Below, piece after piece: positions 42,038 to 50,665 of a stretch of DNA of 64,000 bases (its first letter is position 1; each line of letters starts with the position of its first letter). This DNA is from Candidatus Peregrinibacteria bacterium (GTDB taxonomy: Bacteria > Patescibacteriota > Gracilibacteria > UBA1369 > LOWO2-01-FULL-3), in NCBI GenBank assembly GCA_018655275.1, contig JABIJZ010000008.1, forward strand, positions 1 to 64,000, read 5' to 3'. Made by a program: the position numbers and the translations under genes. Below the pieces are notes generated by a model, which saw only the letters and a list, made by a program, of their open reading frames with translations, had not been told where the DNA came from and did not search any database.

Positions 42038-43462
42038 ATGTTAAAAGAAGCAAACAAAATACATTTTATAGGAATAGGCGGAATCGGTGTCTCAACCCTC
42101 GCCCAAATCTCCAACGACCAAGGCAAAACAGCAACAGGTTCCGACATAGAAGATTCGGACCACATTCATCAGCTCCAAAAAGAAGGCATAAAAGTTTCAA
42201 TAGGCCACAAAGCAGAAAACATCGACAAAGATCACGACCTAATCGTTTATTCATACGCAATCGAAAAAGAAAATCCAGAACTTACTCGTGCCCGCGAACT
42301 TGGAATCCCAACAATTACTTATCCAGAGGCAGTAGGGGAGTTCAGCCAAGACTACTACACTGTTTCAATCACAGGGACGCACGGCAAATCCACCACAACC
42401 TCAATGATGGCAATCCTAGCCATGGATGCAGGACTGGACCCAACGATAATACTCGGAACAAAACTCAAAGAGATGGGCGACAAAAACTACCGAATTGGAA
42501 CAAAACCATCAATCAATGGAAAGAAACTCTTGATAGTAGAAGCCTGTGAATTCCGAAATGCATTTCTTTACTACAAAACAGACGTACTCGCGGTAATCAA
42601 CGTAGACTCAGATCATCTCGACTTTTTCAAGACTCAAGAGAACTACATAGAAGCCTTCAAGAAAGCTTGCAACCAAGTCCCAAAAGACGGACTCATAATC
42701 GTAGATTCAGACGACAAATGGTCGCGAGGGATCTGGACAAAAGCCGACGCCCCATTTCTCAAAATAACAAGCAAACCAAACAAATACGCAACTTGTAACA
42801 AATCATACCTCCTCGAGGGCCGCACCCTCACCCCAAACAAAACCAGAATCAAAGTCGAGACACACAAATACGAAAAAGAAAAAACCGTCTCGCCAAAACT
42901 CAAAATCAAACCTTCAGTCCCAGGCAAATTCAACATCCGAAACTCAGCCTTCACAGCAGTAATAGGTCAATACCTCGGACTCACAGACGAACAAATCGAA
43001 AAAGGCATAACAAAATACAAAGGTTCATGGCGCAGAATGGAACTGAAAACCACAAGCCTAAACGAAATCAAATTCTACGATGACTACGCCCACCTTCCAG
43101 CAGAAATAGACCTAACACTAGAAGCAATCCGCGACGAATACCCAGACAAAAAAATCCTCGCCGTATTCCAACCACACCAATTTGTCCGAATAAAACTCCT
43201 TCTCAAAGAATTTGGTGCAGCATTCTCGCACGTAGACGGAGTTCTCATCCCAGACATCCTTCGCAATCGCGATACAAAAGAACAAATGGCAATGATAGGA
43301 ACTCCAGAACTTTTAGACGAAATCCGCAAAAATCACGACAATGTAAACCACACCACCGACATCCCTGACACAGCAAAATGGATAAAAACTCATGAAAAAG
43401 AATACGACATCATAATTGCAATGGGATCGGGAAATATCAAAAAGCTCTATAAACACCTCTGA
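42038..43462 (+). CDS. murC: UDP-N-acetylmuramate-L-alanine ligase
   Basis: 474 residues. The N-terminal Rossmann domain begins HFIGIGGIGVSTLAQI, the central Mur-ligase P-loop is GTHGKSTTT, then EACEFRNAFL and the C-terminal domain with YDDYAHLPAEIDLTLEA. It adds L-Ala to UDP-MurNAc, the first amino-acid step of peptidoglycan synthesis. A TAAAAT box lies 8 nt before the ATG. Confidence 0.96.
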   Translation: MLKEANKIHFIGIGGIGVSTLAQISNDQGKTATGSDIEDSDHIHQLQKEGIKVSIGHKAENIDKDHDLIVYSYAIEKENPELTRARELGIPTITYPEAVGEFSQDYYTVSITGTHGKSTTTSMMAILAMDAGLDPTIILGTKLKEMGDKNYRIGTKPSINGKKLLIVEACEFRNAFLYYKTDVLAVINVDSDHLDFFKTQENYIEAFKKACNQVPKDGLIIVDSDDKWSRGIWTKADAPFLKITSKPNKYATCNKSYLLEGRTLTPNKTRIKVETHKYEKEKTVSPKLKIKPSVPGKFNIRNSAFTAVIGQYLGLTDEQIEKGITKYKGSWRRMELKTTSLNEIKFYDDYAHLPAEIDLTLEAIRDEYPDKKILAVFQPHQFVRIKLLLKEFGAAFSHVDGVLIPDILRNRDTKEQMAMIGTPELLDEIRKNHDNVNHTTDIPDTAKWIKTHEKEYDIIIAMGSGNIKKLYKHL

Positions 43463-43477
43463 GACCTGTTAAGTCGC

Positions 43478-43505
43478 TTGCTTTCATTCTATTTTATGTT
43501 AGAAT
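43478..43505 (+). promoter_or_regulatory. Promoter of the methyltransferase-like/helicase pair
   Basis: TTGCTT (43478-43483), a 16-nt spacer and TAGAAT (43500-43505), 21 nt before the ATG at 43527. Confidence 0.55.
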
Positions 43506-43526
43506 CCTCTCTCATAATTCAAAACA

Positions 43527-44633
43527 ATGGTTGTAGAAAGATTGAAAGACTCAATAGGAGAAATGACAGGTATATTCCCTGTAGGAAAGTCATACGCAAT
43601 TAACACAGAGCCCCCTCCAAGAAACAAAATTGAACTGGTTATCAGGGGAGAAACTCTTCTAGGAGCTTTTGTGATAACCGAGGAAGGCCAAAGACTATTC
43701 CTTCCAAGATCTCCAAGAAGCGACGACGAGAAGGTAGCAAAGGCAATTACAGCCCTAACTAGAGACAAAACCCTAGAAGTTGTAGAAGGCACAGTAATTG
43801 TAACCAGAAGAGGAACAGAAAGAAAAATAACCAAATTAGGAGTGATTCCAGGCCCAAAAGAGTCCGCCGGAAAAGACTTGATATTCCAAGCTCCACCTAC
43901 ATTCAGCCCTTCACAACTAGCAATGGCAGCACTTTTCGACAGTAAGGAAAAATGTGATTGGAGAAAACTATTGGGAGACACTTTTGATGATCAATTCGGC
44001 GGTGTAGAACAAATAGATCCAAATGACAAACACATCCTTCTATTCCCAGGTTTAGGACAGGAAGTAGAACTATGGAAAAGTAAAGGATTCAGGGAAGATC
44101 AAATGATTTTTGTAGAGAGAGACAAAAGTCTTGCAGAAGAATTAGCAGATAAATATCCTGGAGCAAAAATAATAGCAAGAAAATTTGAGGCAAGAGCCAG
44201 TACCACAGCAAAAGAAATAAACGAACATTTAGGGCCAGAAGGAAGACTTTCAGTCCTAAGCATAGACCCAAACAATCACTTATCAAAAACATTCCGTTAC
44301 GCAGTTATGGATTTTATAGGAAGAGTACAATTAAACGATAGGTGCTTCGTATCTCTATGTTTTTCAGGAGGAAGAAGAGACAATCGTGAAGATCTGGCAA
44401 TGATGGTGCAAAACAAAAAAGGGCGCACATATCAACAATGGCTAGAAACTTCATTGCATGAATTACGCACAACTGCAGTAAAACATGCCCTCGAGCATGT
44501 AATAGATAGAAGCTGGCGGTTTAAAAAAGATAAGGATCATAAAGCAAGGTTGATACACAACAATGCCTATAGAGGTGATGGAACCACCCCAATGTATTAC
44601 GCAATGAGTATGTTAGAAAAACCAGAAATATAA
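43527..44633 (+). CDS. Unknown protein with methyltransferase-fold-like C-terminal half
   Basis: 368 residues. The N-terminal ~110 look beta-rich. The C-terminal part reads like a Rossmann-type methyltransferase: HILLFPGLGQEVELWKSKGF (strand 1 and loop), QMIFVERDKSLAEEL (strand 2 with acidic end), LSVLSIDPNNHLSKTF (strand 4) and RCFVSLCFSGGRR (strand 5). The usual GxGxG is only partly kept (PGLGQE). The substrate is unknown. It lies 11 nt before the helicase gene, so the two are surely co-transcribed. Confidence 0.55.
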   Translation: MVVERLKDSIGEMTGIFPVGKSYAINTEPPPRNKIELVIRGETLLGAFVITEEGQRLFLPRSPRSDDEKVAKAITALTRDKTLEVVEGTVIVTRRGTERKITKLGVIPGPKESAGKDLIFQAPPTFSPSQLAMAALFDSKEKCDWRKLLGDTFDDQFGGVEQIDPNDKHILLFPGLGQEVELWKSKGFREDQMIFVERDKSLAEELADKYPGAKIIARKFEARASTTAKEINEHLGPEGRLSVLSIDPNNHLSKTFRYAVMDFIGRVQLNDRCFVSLCFSGGRRDNREDLAMMVQNKKGRTYQQWLETSLHELRTTAVKHALEHVIDRSWRFKKDKDHKARLIHNNAYRGDGTTPMYYAMSMLEKPEI

Positions 44634-44644
44634 ATTAAGAAACC

Positions 44645-47600
44645 ATGGCAGTAGGTGCAGAAGAAATTAGGTATGACGAAACTACGGATGATCTTGACCA
44701 ATCAACAGATCAGCCAGAATCACCAAAAACTGCTTTTGAGTTATCTTTAGTAAATGTCAAAAGGGGTGAGTTGATGGAAGGTTTGGAAGATCGTCCATAT
44801 CAAGTCGAAGCAACAGACAAAATTCTCGACCAGATGATCACAGGAACAAAATCCGGAGATCTTATAGTAGGAGCGGGCGGAGGCAAAACGGCAATTGCGG
44901 TAAACATAATGGCCCAAGCCAAAGGGAAAACTCTGTGGCTTGCACCAACGACAGTTGCAATAAGAAGAATCCAAGAAGAACTAGAACGACTTCAAGTAGA
45001 CAAAAAAGTACAAAAATTAGGAGGAAAAGGAGACTCAAGGTCAATAGATCCATCTGCTGAAATAGTCATCACAACCTGGCAGATGCTCATAAGCCAAGCA
45101 AAGTTTAAAAAAATTCCCCAAGATTATTTCGATCTATGCGTTTTTGATGAATCACATCGTTTCAATGGAGTACTGGTAAGGCAATTAGAAGAATGGTTCA
45201 AGTCATACCAACTACATATGACAGCAACAAAAGTCGGGAACGAAGATCGAACAGTCTTTTCCAGGTATGGCGCGGAAAAATTAATAGACAACGATGGGTA
45301 CCCACCATGGATTTATCATAGATACGAAGTAGATAATGAAAAGTTAAACGAAGTTACGGCAATAGGAGGACGATACGCCATAGAAAATGGCAAAGAAGAT
45401 AGGCACCTAGATATGCCAAAAAGATATGCTATATGCTTAGACATCTTAAGGAAAACAGTCGTGGCAGGCGAAAAGACCATAGCGTTTATGCCATCAGTCC
45501 CAACATCAAAAAATTTCGTAAACGAATTTGCAAAAAAAGATCCAATACTACAAGAATACGCAGACAAGATAGTCCACGTCGACGGAACCATGAGTACTGA
45601 TGAGATTTTAGAAATAGAGGAAAGATTCAAACTACCTCCAGATCACCCAAACGCCATACTCGCAGTTTGTGGCAACGACATCTGGACTGAAAGTCTAGAC
45701 GTACCTGACATAAAACATGTCATATTAGCCGACCCTTGCTGCTCAAGACGTGTATTTATTCAAAGGATAGGCCGAGGCGCCCGTCCTGCTAAAGACAAAG
45801 ATTGTTTACATATTCACGACGTTGTTTCTACAATAAACAGAGTAAATAAAAAATATGTTACAGGAGGTAAAAAGCCTTTGACCGTAGCCGGGATAATGGG
45901 AATCAAACATTACGCAAATGGCGTCGTTTTGATAGGTAAAAAGAAAGGGCTTGTGTGGGACGACAGGGACGAAGATGGAAACAAAGGACCTTTGGTGATC
46001 CCGAGAGTGATGATGGAATCGATACACTTCACCGAAAGAGAAGTCGACTTGAATTTCCTTCAAGACAAAGAGTGTTCATTGCAAGTAATGGAAATGTTTG
46101 CGGAACTCCTAGGTACAAACATTTTCAATTTAGGAATGTCCCCAGACTTATTTCTAGCTAGACAAGAGGAGCTAATCGTAAGAAGCATTGATGGGGGAGC
46201 GACACACAGAATTTCATTCCGCGAGTTCATGGAAGTCTTGGAATTTTTCAACGTAAAAGACATAGTGATGAGACGAGTAATGAAAAGCATAGAAGCCATA
46301 AGCGAAGACATACGTCGACAAGTAGTAAAAGCAGAGACACGCGCTCAGTTACGAGACCCAAACATAACACATATGAAAAAACTACAAATATTACGCAATG
46401 AAGCATGGCTCTTGTCAGACCTAGCAGGAAATGCTCCGTGGCTAAACCCAGAAAAAAATCCAGAGGACGAAGAGTTCATCAACGAGATTGGCAGGGTCAT
46501 ACCGGACGATCCATTTGATGAATCACGTTTGGATACATTCGTATGTCCTGATAAAGAAATGATGGAACTTTGGAGAATCATTTTTGCCGAAATTAACAAA
46601 AGCGACAACCAAGAAGAACTAACCTTAGATTGGGAGACATTAAGAAACCAAGTGTCATCAGTGATAATAGGTGACATTGTAGAAAGCGCAGTAAGCCCTG
46701 GCTCAATAGACACCATACGTAATATAGAAGAAATAGGTTTGATGAATAACATAGAAGTAAGGTGCAGCCAGACAGGATTATCAGTCAGTACAAAGTGGGC
46801 TAGAAACCAATGGGTAAGTAATTTTAATTACCAAAGAAGCGCAATTGCCATATACGAAGTGTCTAAACAAGGAAAAACTATCTTTTACCCAGTAACACTT
46901 CTGGCATTAGAACCTGAAGTCAACGGTGTTATTTTCGATGAATCAGTGACTGAACATTTAGACCTGGGTACAAGTGGATGCGAAGAGCCAGAATTAAGTC
47001 AAACCACAATGAGACTTGTAAAAGAAGTCATCGCAGCTGACAGAGAGTATATATTGATAGACCCCCCAGCAATTAAAGATGTATTTGCCTTAATGGGAAT
47101 ACATACAAAAAAAACAATCGCAACTCTCTCAGGAACATACAAAGAAAATCAAAAGTTTATAATGGACAGTCCATTTATACACATAACACAACTTCCAGAC
47201 GGAACATGGAAAGTTCCAATAAAACATGTAGTTATAAGAGGCAAGCCAGGAAGAAGAATGAACGGCTTCACAAATACCAACAAAAAAGGAGATGAGGCTA
47301 GAATAAACTCTACAGAAAAAAGAAGATTCCGAGAACTAGCAAGAAAAATTAGCGAAGTATCAGGTAAACCAAGTACCAGAGCTGTCCTGAAAATACTAAG
47401 TAAAGCAGTAAAAACAACAAAAATTGACCCAGATAGCAAAGAAAGAACCGTCAAATTTTCAATAGAAGATGCAACAATAGTAATCGCAATATTAAAGCTC
47501 TACAATATCGAAAGTGAAATTTATCCAAGCAAAAGTGACGAAAATATCGCGGACATACAGGTATTAAAAAATGGTCATTCAGATGCCGTAGCAATAAGCC

Positions 47601-47941
47601 GCGTAGAAGGCTCTTTGAGCCCAGAAGCACCAAAAAAAGCAAAACTAGCAAAAGACCAAAAACAAGAGATTCAAGTGTCAGGCACTATACAGCGCCATCA
47701 TTTCAAACTAGAGGAACATGACAAAAAAATCCTCAAAATGATTTTCGAAACACTCCTAGAAGGTAAAACAGAATTCACACATTCCCCAAAAACAACAGAA
47801 GAACTGAATGAGTTTTGCGATGCGATTTTCAACATAAGATTGTATTTGAAATCATTCGGATACACAGGCAACCTACTTAGCCCAACAGGACGAGTCAGTA
47901 CAACACAAATCACCTTGAACCTTCACGGACTAAAAGTCTAA
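44645..47941 (+). CDS. Large SF2 (DEAD/DEAH-like) helicase with long unknown C-terminus
   Basis: 1098 residues. Walker A is GAGGGKTA (76-83), motif II DESH (168-171), motif III TAT (193-195), and motif VI QRIGRGARP (373-381). The helicase core spans about 45-420 and resembles type I/III restriction or RadD-like SF2 enzymes. The remaining ~680 residues match nothing that I recognise. DNA or RNA remodelling is likely. Together with the upstream methyltransferase-like protein it looks like a two-gene module. Confidence 0.8.
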   Translation: MAVGAEEIRYDETTDDLDQSTDQPESPKTAFELSLVNVKRGELMEGLEDRPYQVEATDKILDQMITGTKSGDLIVGAGGGKTAIAVNIMAQAKGKTLWLAPTTVAIRRIQEELERLQVDKKVQKLGGKGDSRSIDPSAEIVITTWQMLISQAKFKKIPQDYFDLCVFDESHRFNGVLVRQLEEWFKSYQLHMTATKVGNEDRTVFSRYGAEKLIDNDGYPPWIYHRYEVDNEKLNEVTAIGGRYAIENGKEDRHLDMPKRYAICLDILRKTVVAGEKTIAFMPSVPTSKNFVNEFAKKDPILQEYADKIVHVDGTMSTDEILEIEERFKLPPDHPNAILAVCGNDIWTESLDVPDIKHVILADPCCSRRVFIQRIGRGARPAKDKDCLHIHDVVSTINRVNKKYVTGGKKPLTVAGIMGIKHYANGVVLIGKKKGLVWDDRDEDGNKGPLVIPRVMMESIHFTEREVDLNFLQDKECSLQVMEMFAELLGTNIFNLGMSPDLFLARQEELIVRSIDGGATHRISFREFMEVLEFFNVKDIVMRRVMKSIEAISEDIRRQVVKAETRAQLRDPNITHMKKLQILRNEAWLLSDLAGNAPWLNPEKNPEDEEFINEIGRVIPDDPFDESRLDTFVCPDKEMMELWRIIFAEINKSDNQEELTLDWETLRNQVSSVIIGDIVESAVSPGSIDTIRNIEEIGLMNNIEVRCSQTGLSVSTKWARNQWVSNFNYQRSAIAIYEVSKQGKTIFYPVTLLALEPEVNGVIFDESVTEHLDLGTSGCEEPELSQTTMRLVKEVIAADREYILIDPPAIKDVFALMGIHTKKTIATLSGTYKENQKFIMDSPFIHITQLPDGTWKVPIKHVVIRGKPGRRMNGFTNTNKKGDEARINSTEKRRFRELARKISEVSGKPSTRAVLKILSKAVKTTKIDPDSKERTVKFSIEDATIVIAILKLYNIESEIYPSKSDENIADIQVLKNGHSDAVAISRVEGSLSPEAPKKAKLAKDQKQEIQVSGTIQRHHFKLEEHDKKILKMIFETLLEGKTEFTHSPKTTEELNEFCDAIFNIRLYLKSFGYTGNLLSPTGRVSTTQITLNLHGLKV

Positions 47942-47949
47942 ACTCAAAA

Positions 47950-48855
47950 TTAGTTACCAAAAACCTCTCCAATTTTACGTTGAGTCCCAGGCAGGAATTC
48001 CTCTTTCAACCCCTCAAAATCCATTTCAAGCCGAGAAAGATCCGAAGCCCCAGTACCAATGTCACTTTTTGTAAAACCTCCAGCACTCCACGCATAGAAC
48101 GGCATTGCCGATCCATAACTGATACCTGTAAACACTCTCGTAAGAGCCACAGCAGCAGCTTTCCTATTTTTCTTAAGAGCCATTACCTCTTCAATTCCAG
48201 ATAAAGGAATTTTAACATCAGTTTTATGTCCAGACGCAGCAACACTTATACAAGGGGCATACCTAAGATAGGTTTTTAAATCATCAGGAAGATTTTGTGA
48301 AGCTCCGTAGTGCGCAAGATCAAGCTCTTCATCATCCGGTAAACCAGCATTGTATGTCTCCACAGCAGCTCTTATAGCTTGTTCACAAGTTTCAATCAAC
48401 TCTAGGCCCAACTCATTCTCGTCAGGCGCTTTCGCACTAGAGCGAGGAGCCCTGCTAGGTCTTTCATTTACTTTGGGTTCAGTGGCAGCAGCTTTCTTCG
48501 CAGGCACTTCCACAGCCAAAGCAGAGGCAATACCCGAACCAACAACTTTAACAAGAACATGCATTATCATAGCCATAAGCCTATCTTTGACAGTTTGGTC
48601 TAAACCTTCAGTTCCAGAAACCTTTGCATTTAAAGCAAGAAGCAATTCTGACCCAAAAGGATCCTCAACATGATTAAGAACATTGGCCAACAAATCACTA
48701 GCAACTTCCTCAATCATCGATCTAACATCTTGTATCAAATTCAAAGCAGTACTGACTTGCTCAGGAAATTTATCTTGAACATAGAGAGCCAAAGGGCCAG
48801 CATCAGCCTTCAGCATATCTTTCCCAGACGGGGTATCAATTCTATCAGTAGTCAT
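47950..48855 (-). CDS. Unknown protein
   Basis: 301 residues from ATG 48855 (MTTDRIDTPSG); a TTG seven codons earlier is less likely. The N-terminal ~125 residues are helical, then a Lys/Ala/Pro/Ser-rich linker (about 125-150), then an acidic-mixed C-terminal domain. There is no signal peptide and no family that I recognise. It is convergent with the helicase gene, 8 nt away. Confidence 0.7.
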   Translation of the reverse strand: MTTDRIDTPSGKDMLKADAGPLALYVQDKFPEQVSTALNLIQDVRSMIEEVASDLLANVLNHVEDPFGSELLLALNAKVSGTEGLDQTVKDRLMAMIMHVLVKVVGSGIASALAVEVPAKKAAATEPKVNERPSRAPRSSAKAPDENELGLELIETCEQAIRAAVETYNAGLPDDEELDLAHYGASQNLPDDLKTYLRYAPCISVAASGHKTDVKIPLSGIEEVMALKKNRKAAAVALTRVFTGISYGSAMPFYAWSAGGFTKSDIGTGASDLSRLEMDFEGLKEEFLPGTQRKIGEVFGN

Positions 48856-48925
48856 AAATATTTTATTAAATTGCAAAATAGGAGGTAGAATCTACCACCC
48901 ACAACCAGAAAACTCAAGAAGAAAA

Positions 48926-50347
48926 CTAAACCTTCTTCCAGATAGTCCCATTCGGAGTATCTTCTAACTCAATGCCCTTTTTCAGCAAGTCATCCCGAAT
49001 CTTGTCAGAAGCCTCAAAGTCTTTTGACGCACGAGCTTCTTCACGAGCCTTGATCAAAGCCTCAATTTTACCATCCAATTCAACTTCATCAGCAAAAATG
49101 ACTCCAAGAACTTCATCCATCTCTTTCAAAAACTCCAACATTTTATCAACAAACCTTTTTGTCTTCACATCCCTGTTTCCAGCCTCATACCCCAGATCAA
49201 CCACCTTTGCCAACACACCCAAAGCCCCAGAAGTATTAAAATCATCATCCATACGTCTAACAAATTCTTTTTTTAAAATTTCAATTTCCTTTCCATAAAC
49301 AGCTTCGTAAGGTTCTCCAATTTTCCCATCATCCAACTCTTCGTAATCAAACTTCAAATTCCTCACAAAATCATGAATCCTTTCCAACCCAGCCTTCGCC
49401 TGCTCCAACAAGTCCTCGCTAAACTCAATAGGATTAGAATAATGCGTCTGCAAAAACATCAACCTCAAAACCTTTCCGTCATATTTCCCCAACAAATCAC
49501 GTAATGTGGAAAAATTCCCCAAACTCTTACTCATCTTCTCCTTATTAATAGTGATAAATCCATTGTGGATCCAATACTTAGCAAAAGAACCTTCTCCAAA
49601 AACCGCCTCAGTCTGTGCAATTTCACATTCATGATGGGGGAACGACAGGTCAGCCCCACCTCCGTGAATATCAAACTGTTCACCCAAAAGCTTCCAACTC
49701 ATCGCACTACATTCCAGATGCCAACCAGGCCGCCCATCTCCAAACTCCGCCTTCCAGCTAGGCTCACCCTCTTTAGCAAATTTCCAAACAACAAAATCAT
49801 AAGGATTTCTTTTGGCCTCATTCTCAGCAACACGCGCTCCAATCTTTAACTCTTCCAACTTCTGCCCAGACAATTTTCCATATTCGTGAGCTTTTTTAAC
49901 ATCAAAATAAACCCCATCCCCCTCAATAGTATAAGTAACGCCAGCCTCATCCATTCGACCCACAAACTCAATCATTTGATCAATATACTCAGTAGCCCTA
50001 GGCTTCTCATCAGCCTCCATCACACCAAGAGCCGCATAATCCTCCTCATACTGAGGAATAACCCTCGCAGCCAATTCAGGCACAGTGATCCCTTCCTCAC
50101 GAGCTCGGTTAATCATCTTATCATCAATATCTGTATAGTTTGAAACAAATCGAACGTTGAAACCCTTGTAAATCAAATACCTCCTAATAACGTCAAAACA
50201 AACAGCACTTCGCCCATGCCCAAGATGCCCTCGGTCATAAACAGTCGGCCCACATACATACATCGAAACCTTACCCTCTTCCAAAGGCTCAAAATCAACT
50301 TTTTTCTTCAGTCTAGTCTCCTTGATTTTCAGACCGCTCAAACTCAT
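48926..50347 (-). CDS. cysS: Cysteinyl-tRNA synthetase
   Basis: 473 residues. GPTVYDRGHLGHGRSAVCFD holds the HIGH motif, HLECSAMSW and HHECEIAQTE hold zinc ligands, and KMSKSLGNF is the KMSKS loop. A C-terminal DALR/four-helix region completes it. It charges tRNA-Cys. The cysteine-rich proteins of this genome make Cys supply notable. It overlaps yggT by ATGA. Confidence 0.96.
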   Translation of the reverse strand: MSLSGLKIKETRLKKKVDFEPLEEGKVSMYVCGPTVYDRGHLGHGRSAVCFDVIRRYLIYKGFNVRFVSNYTDIDDKMINRAREEGITVPELAARVIPQYEEDYAALGVMEADEKPRATEYIDQMIEFVGRMDEAGVTYTIEGDGVYFDVKKAHEYGKLSGQKLEELKIGARVAENEAKRNPYDFVVWKFAKEGEPSWKAEFGDGRPGWHLECSAMSWKLLGEQFDIHGGGADLSFPHHECEIAQTEAVFGEGSFAKYWIHNGFITINKEKMSKSLGNFSTLRDLLGKYDGKVLRLMFLQTHYSNPIEFSEDLLEQAKAGLERIHDFVRNLKFDYEELDDGKIGEPYEAVYGKEIEILKKEFVRRMDDDFNTSGALGVLAKVVDLGYEAGNRDVKTKRFVDKMLEFLKEMDEVLGVIFADEVELDGKIEALIKAREEARASKDFEASDKIRDDLLKKGIELEDTPNGTIWKKV

Positions 50348-50628
50348 ATAGGCAAGTATTTAACAAATTCAACCAACAAATAAGTCAGGATATCTACTCC
50401 TATCAACGCAATAAAAGGTGACAAATCCATCATCCCAATAGTATGCGGCAATTTACGCGCAAGACCTATTACAGGGTCCGTAACCTCTTGTATAAACTTA
50501 GCAAATCTCCCAGGTCTCTTTCCTCCAGCCACCTGAACCCAAGACAAAATAACTCTTACAAAAACAGCGTAAAAGATTAACTTTCCCAGGACATTAATAA
50601 AATTTATTAAAAACAATTTGATCTCCAT
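50344..50628 (-). CDS. yggT: YggT-family membrane protein
   Basis: 94 residues from ATG 50628 (MEIKLFLINF); an upstream TTG is less likely. Two membrane stretches (about 6-28 and 65-88) surround RPGRFAKFIQEVTDPVIGLARKLPH, the family core (DPxxxxxRRxxP-like). YggT proteins are short two-helix membrane proteins linked to cell division or osmotic shock in other bacteria. It shares an operon with cysS. Confidence 0.82.
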   Translation of the reverse strand: MEIKLFLINFINVLGKLIFYAVFVRVILSWVQVAGGKRPGRFAKFIQEVTDPVIGLARKLPHTIGMMDLSPFIALIGVDILTYLLVEFVKYLPI

Positions 50629-50665
50629 GAGCCAAATAGTATCAGCTTTCAAAACCAAAATCTAC

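Noticed and set aside
43527-44633. Firm call as a DNA methyltransferase
   Set aside because: No DPPY/NPPY or PC motif was found; only a general Rossmann-like strand pattern is visible.
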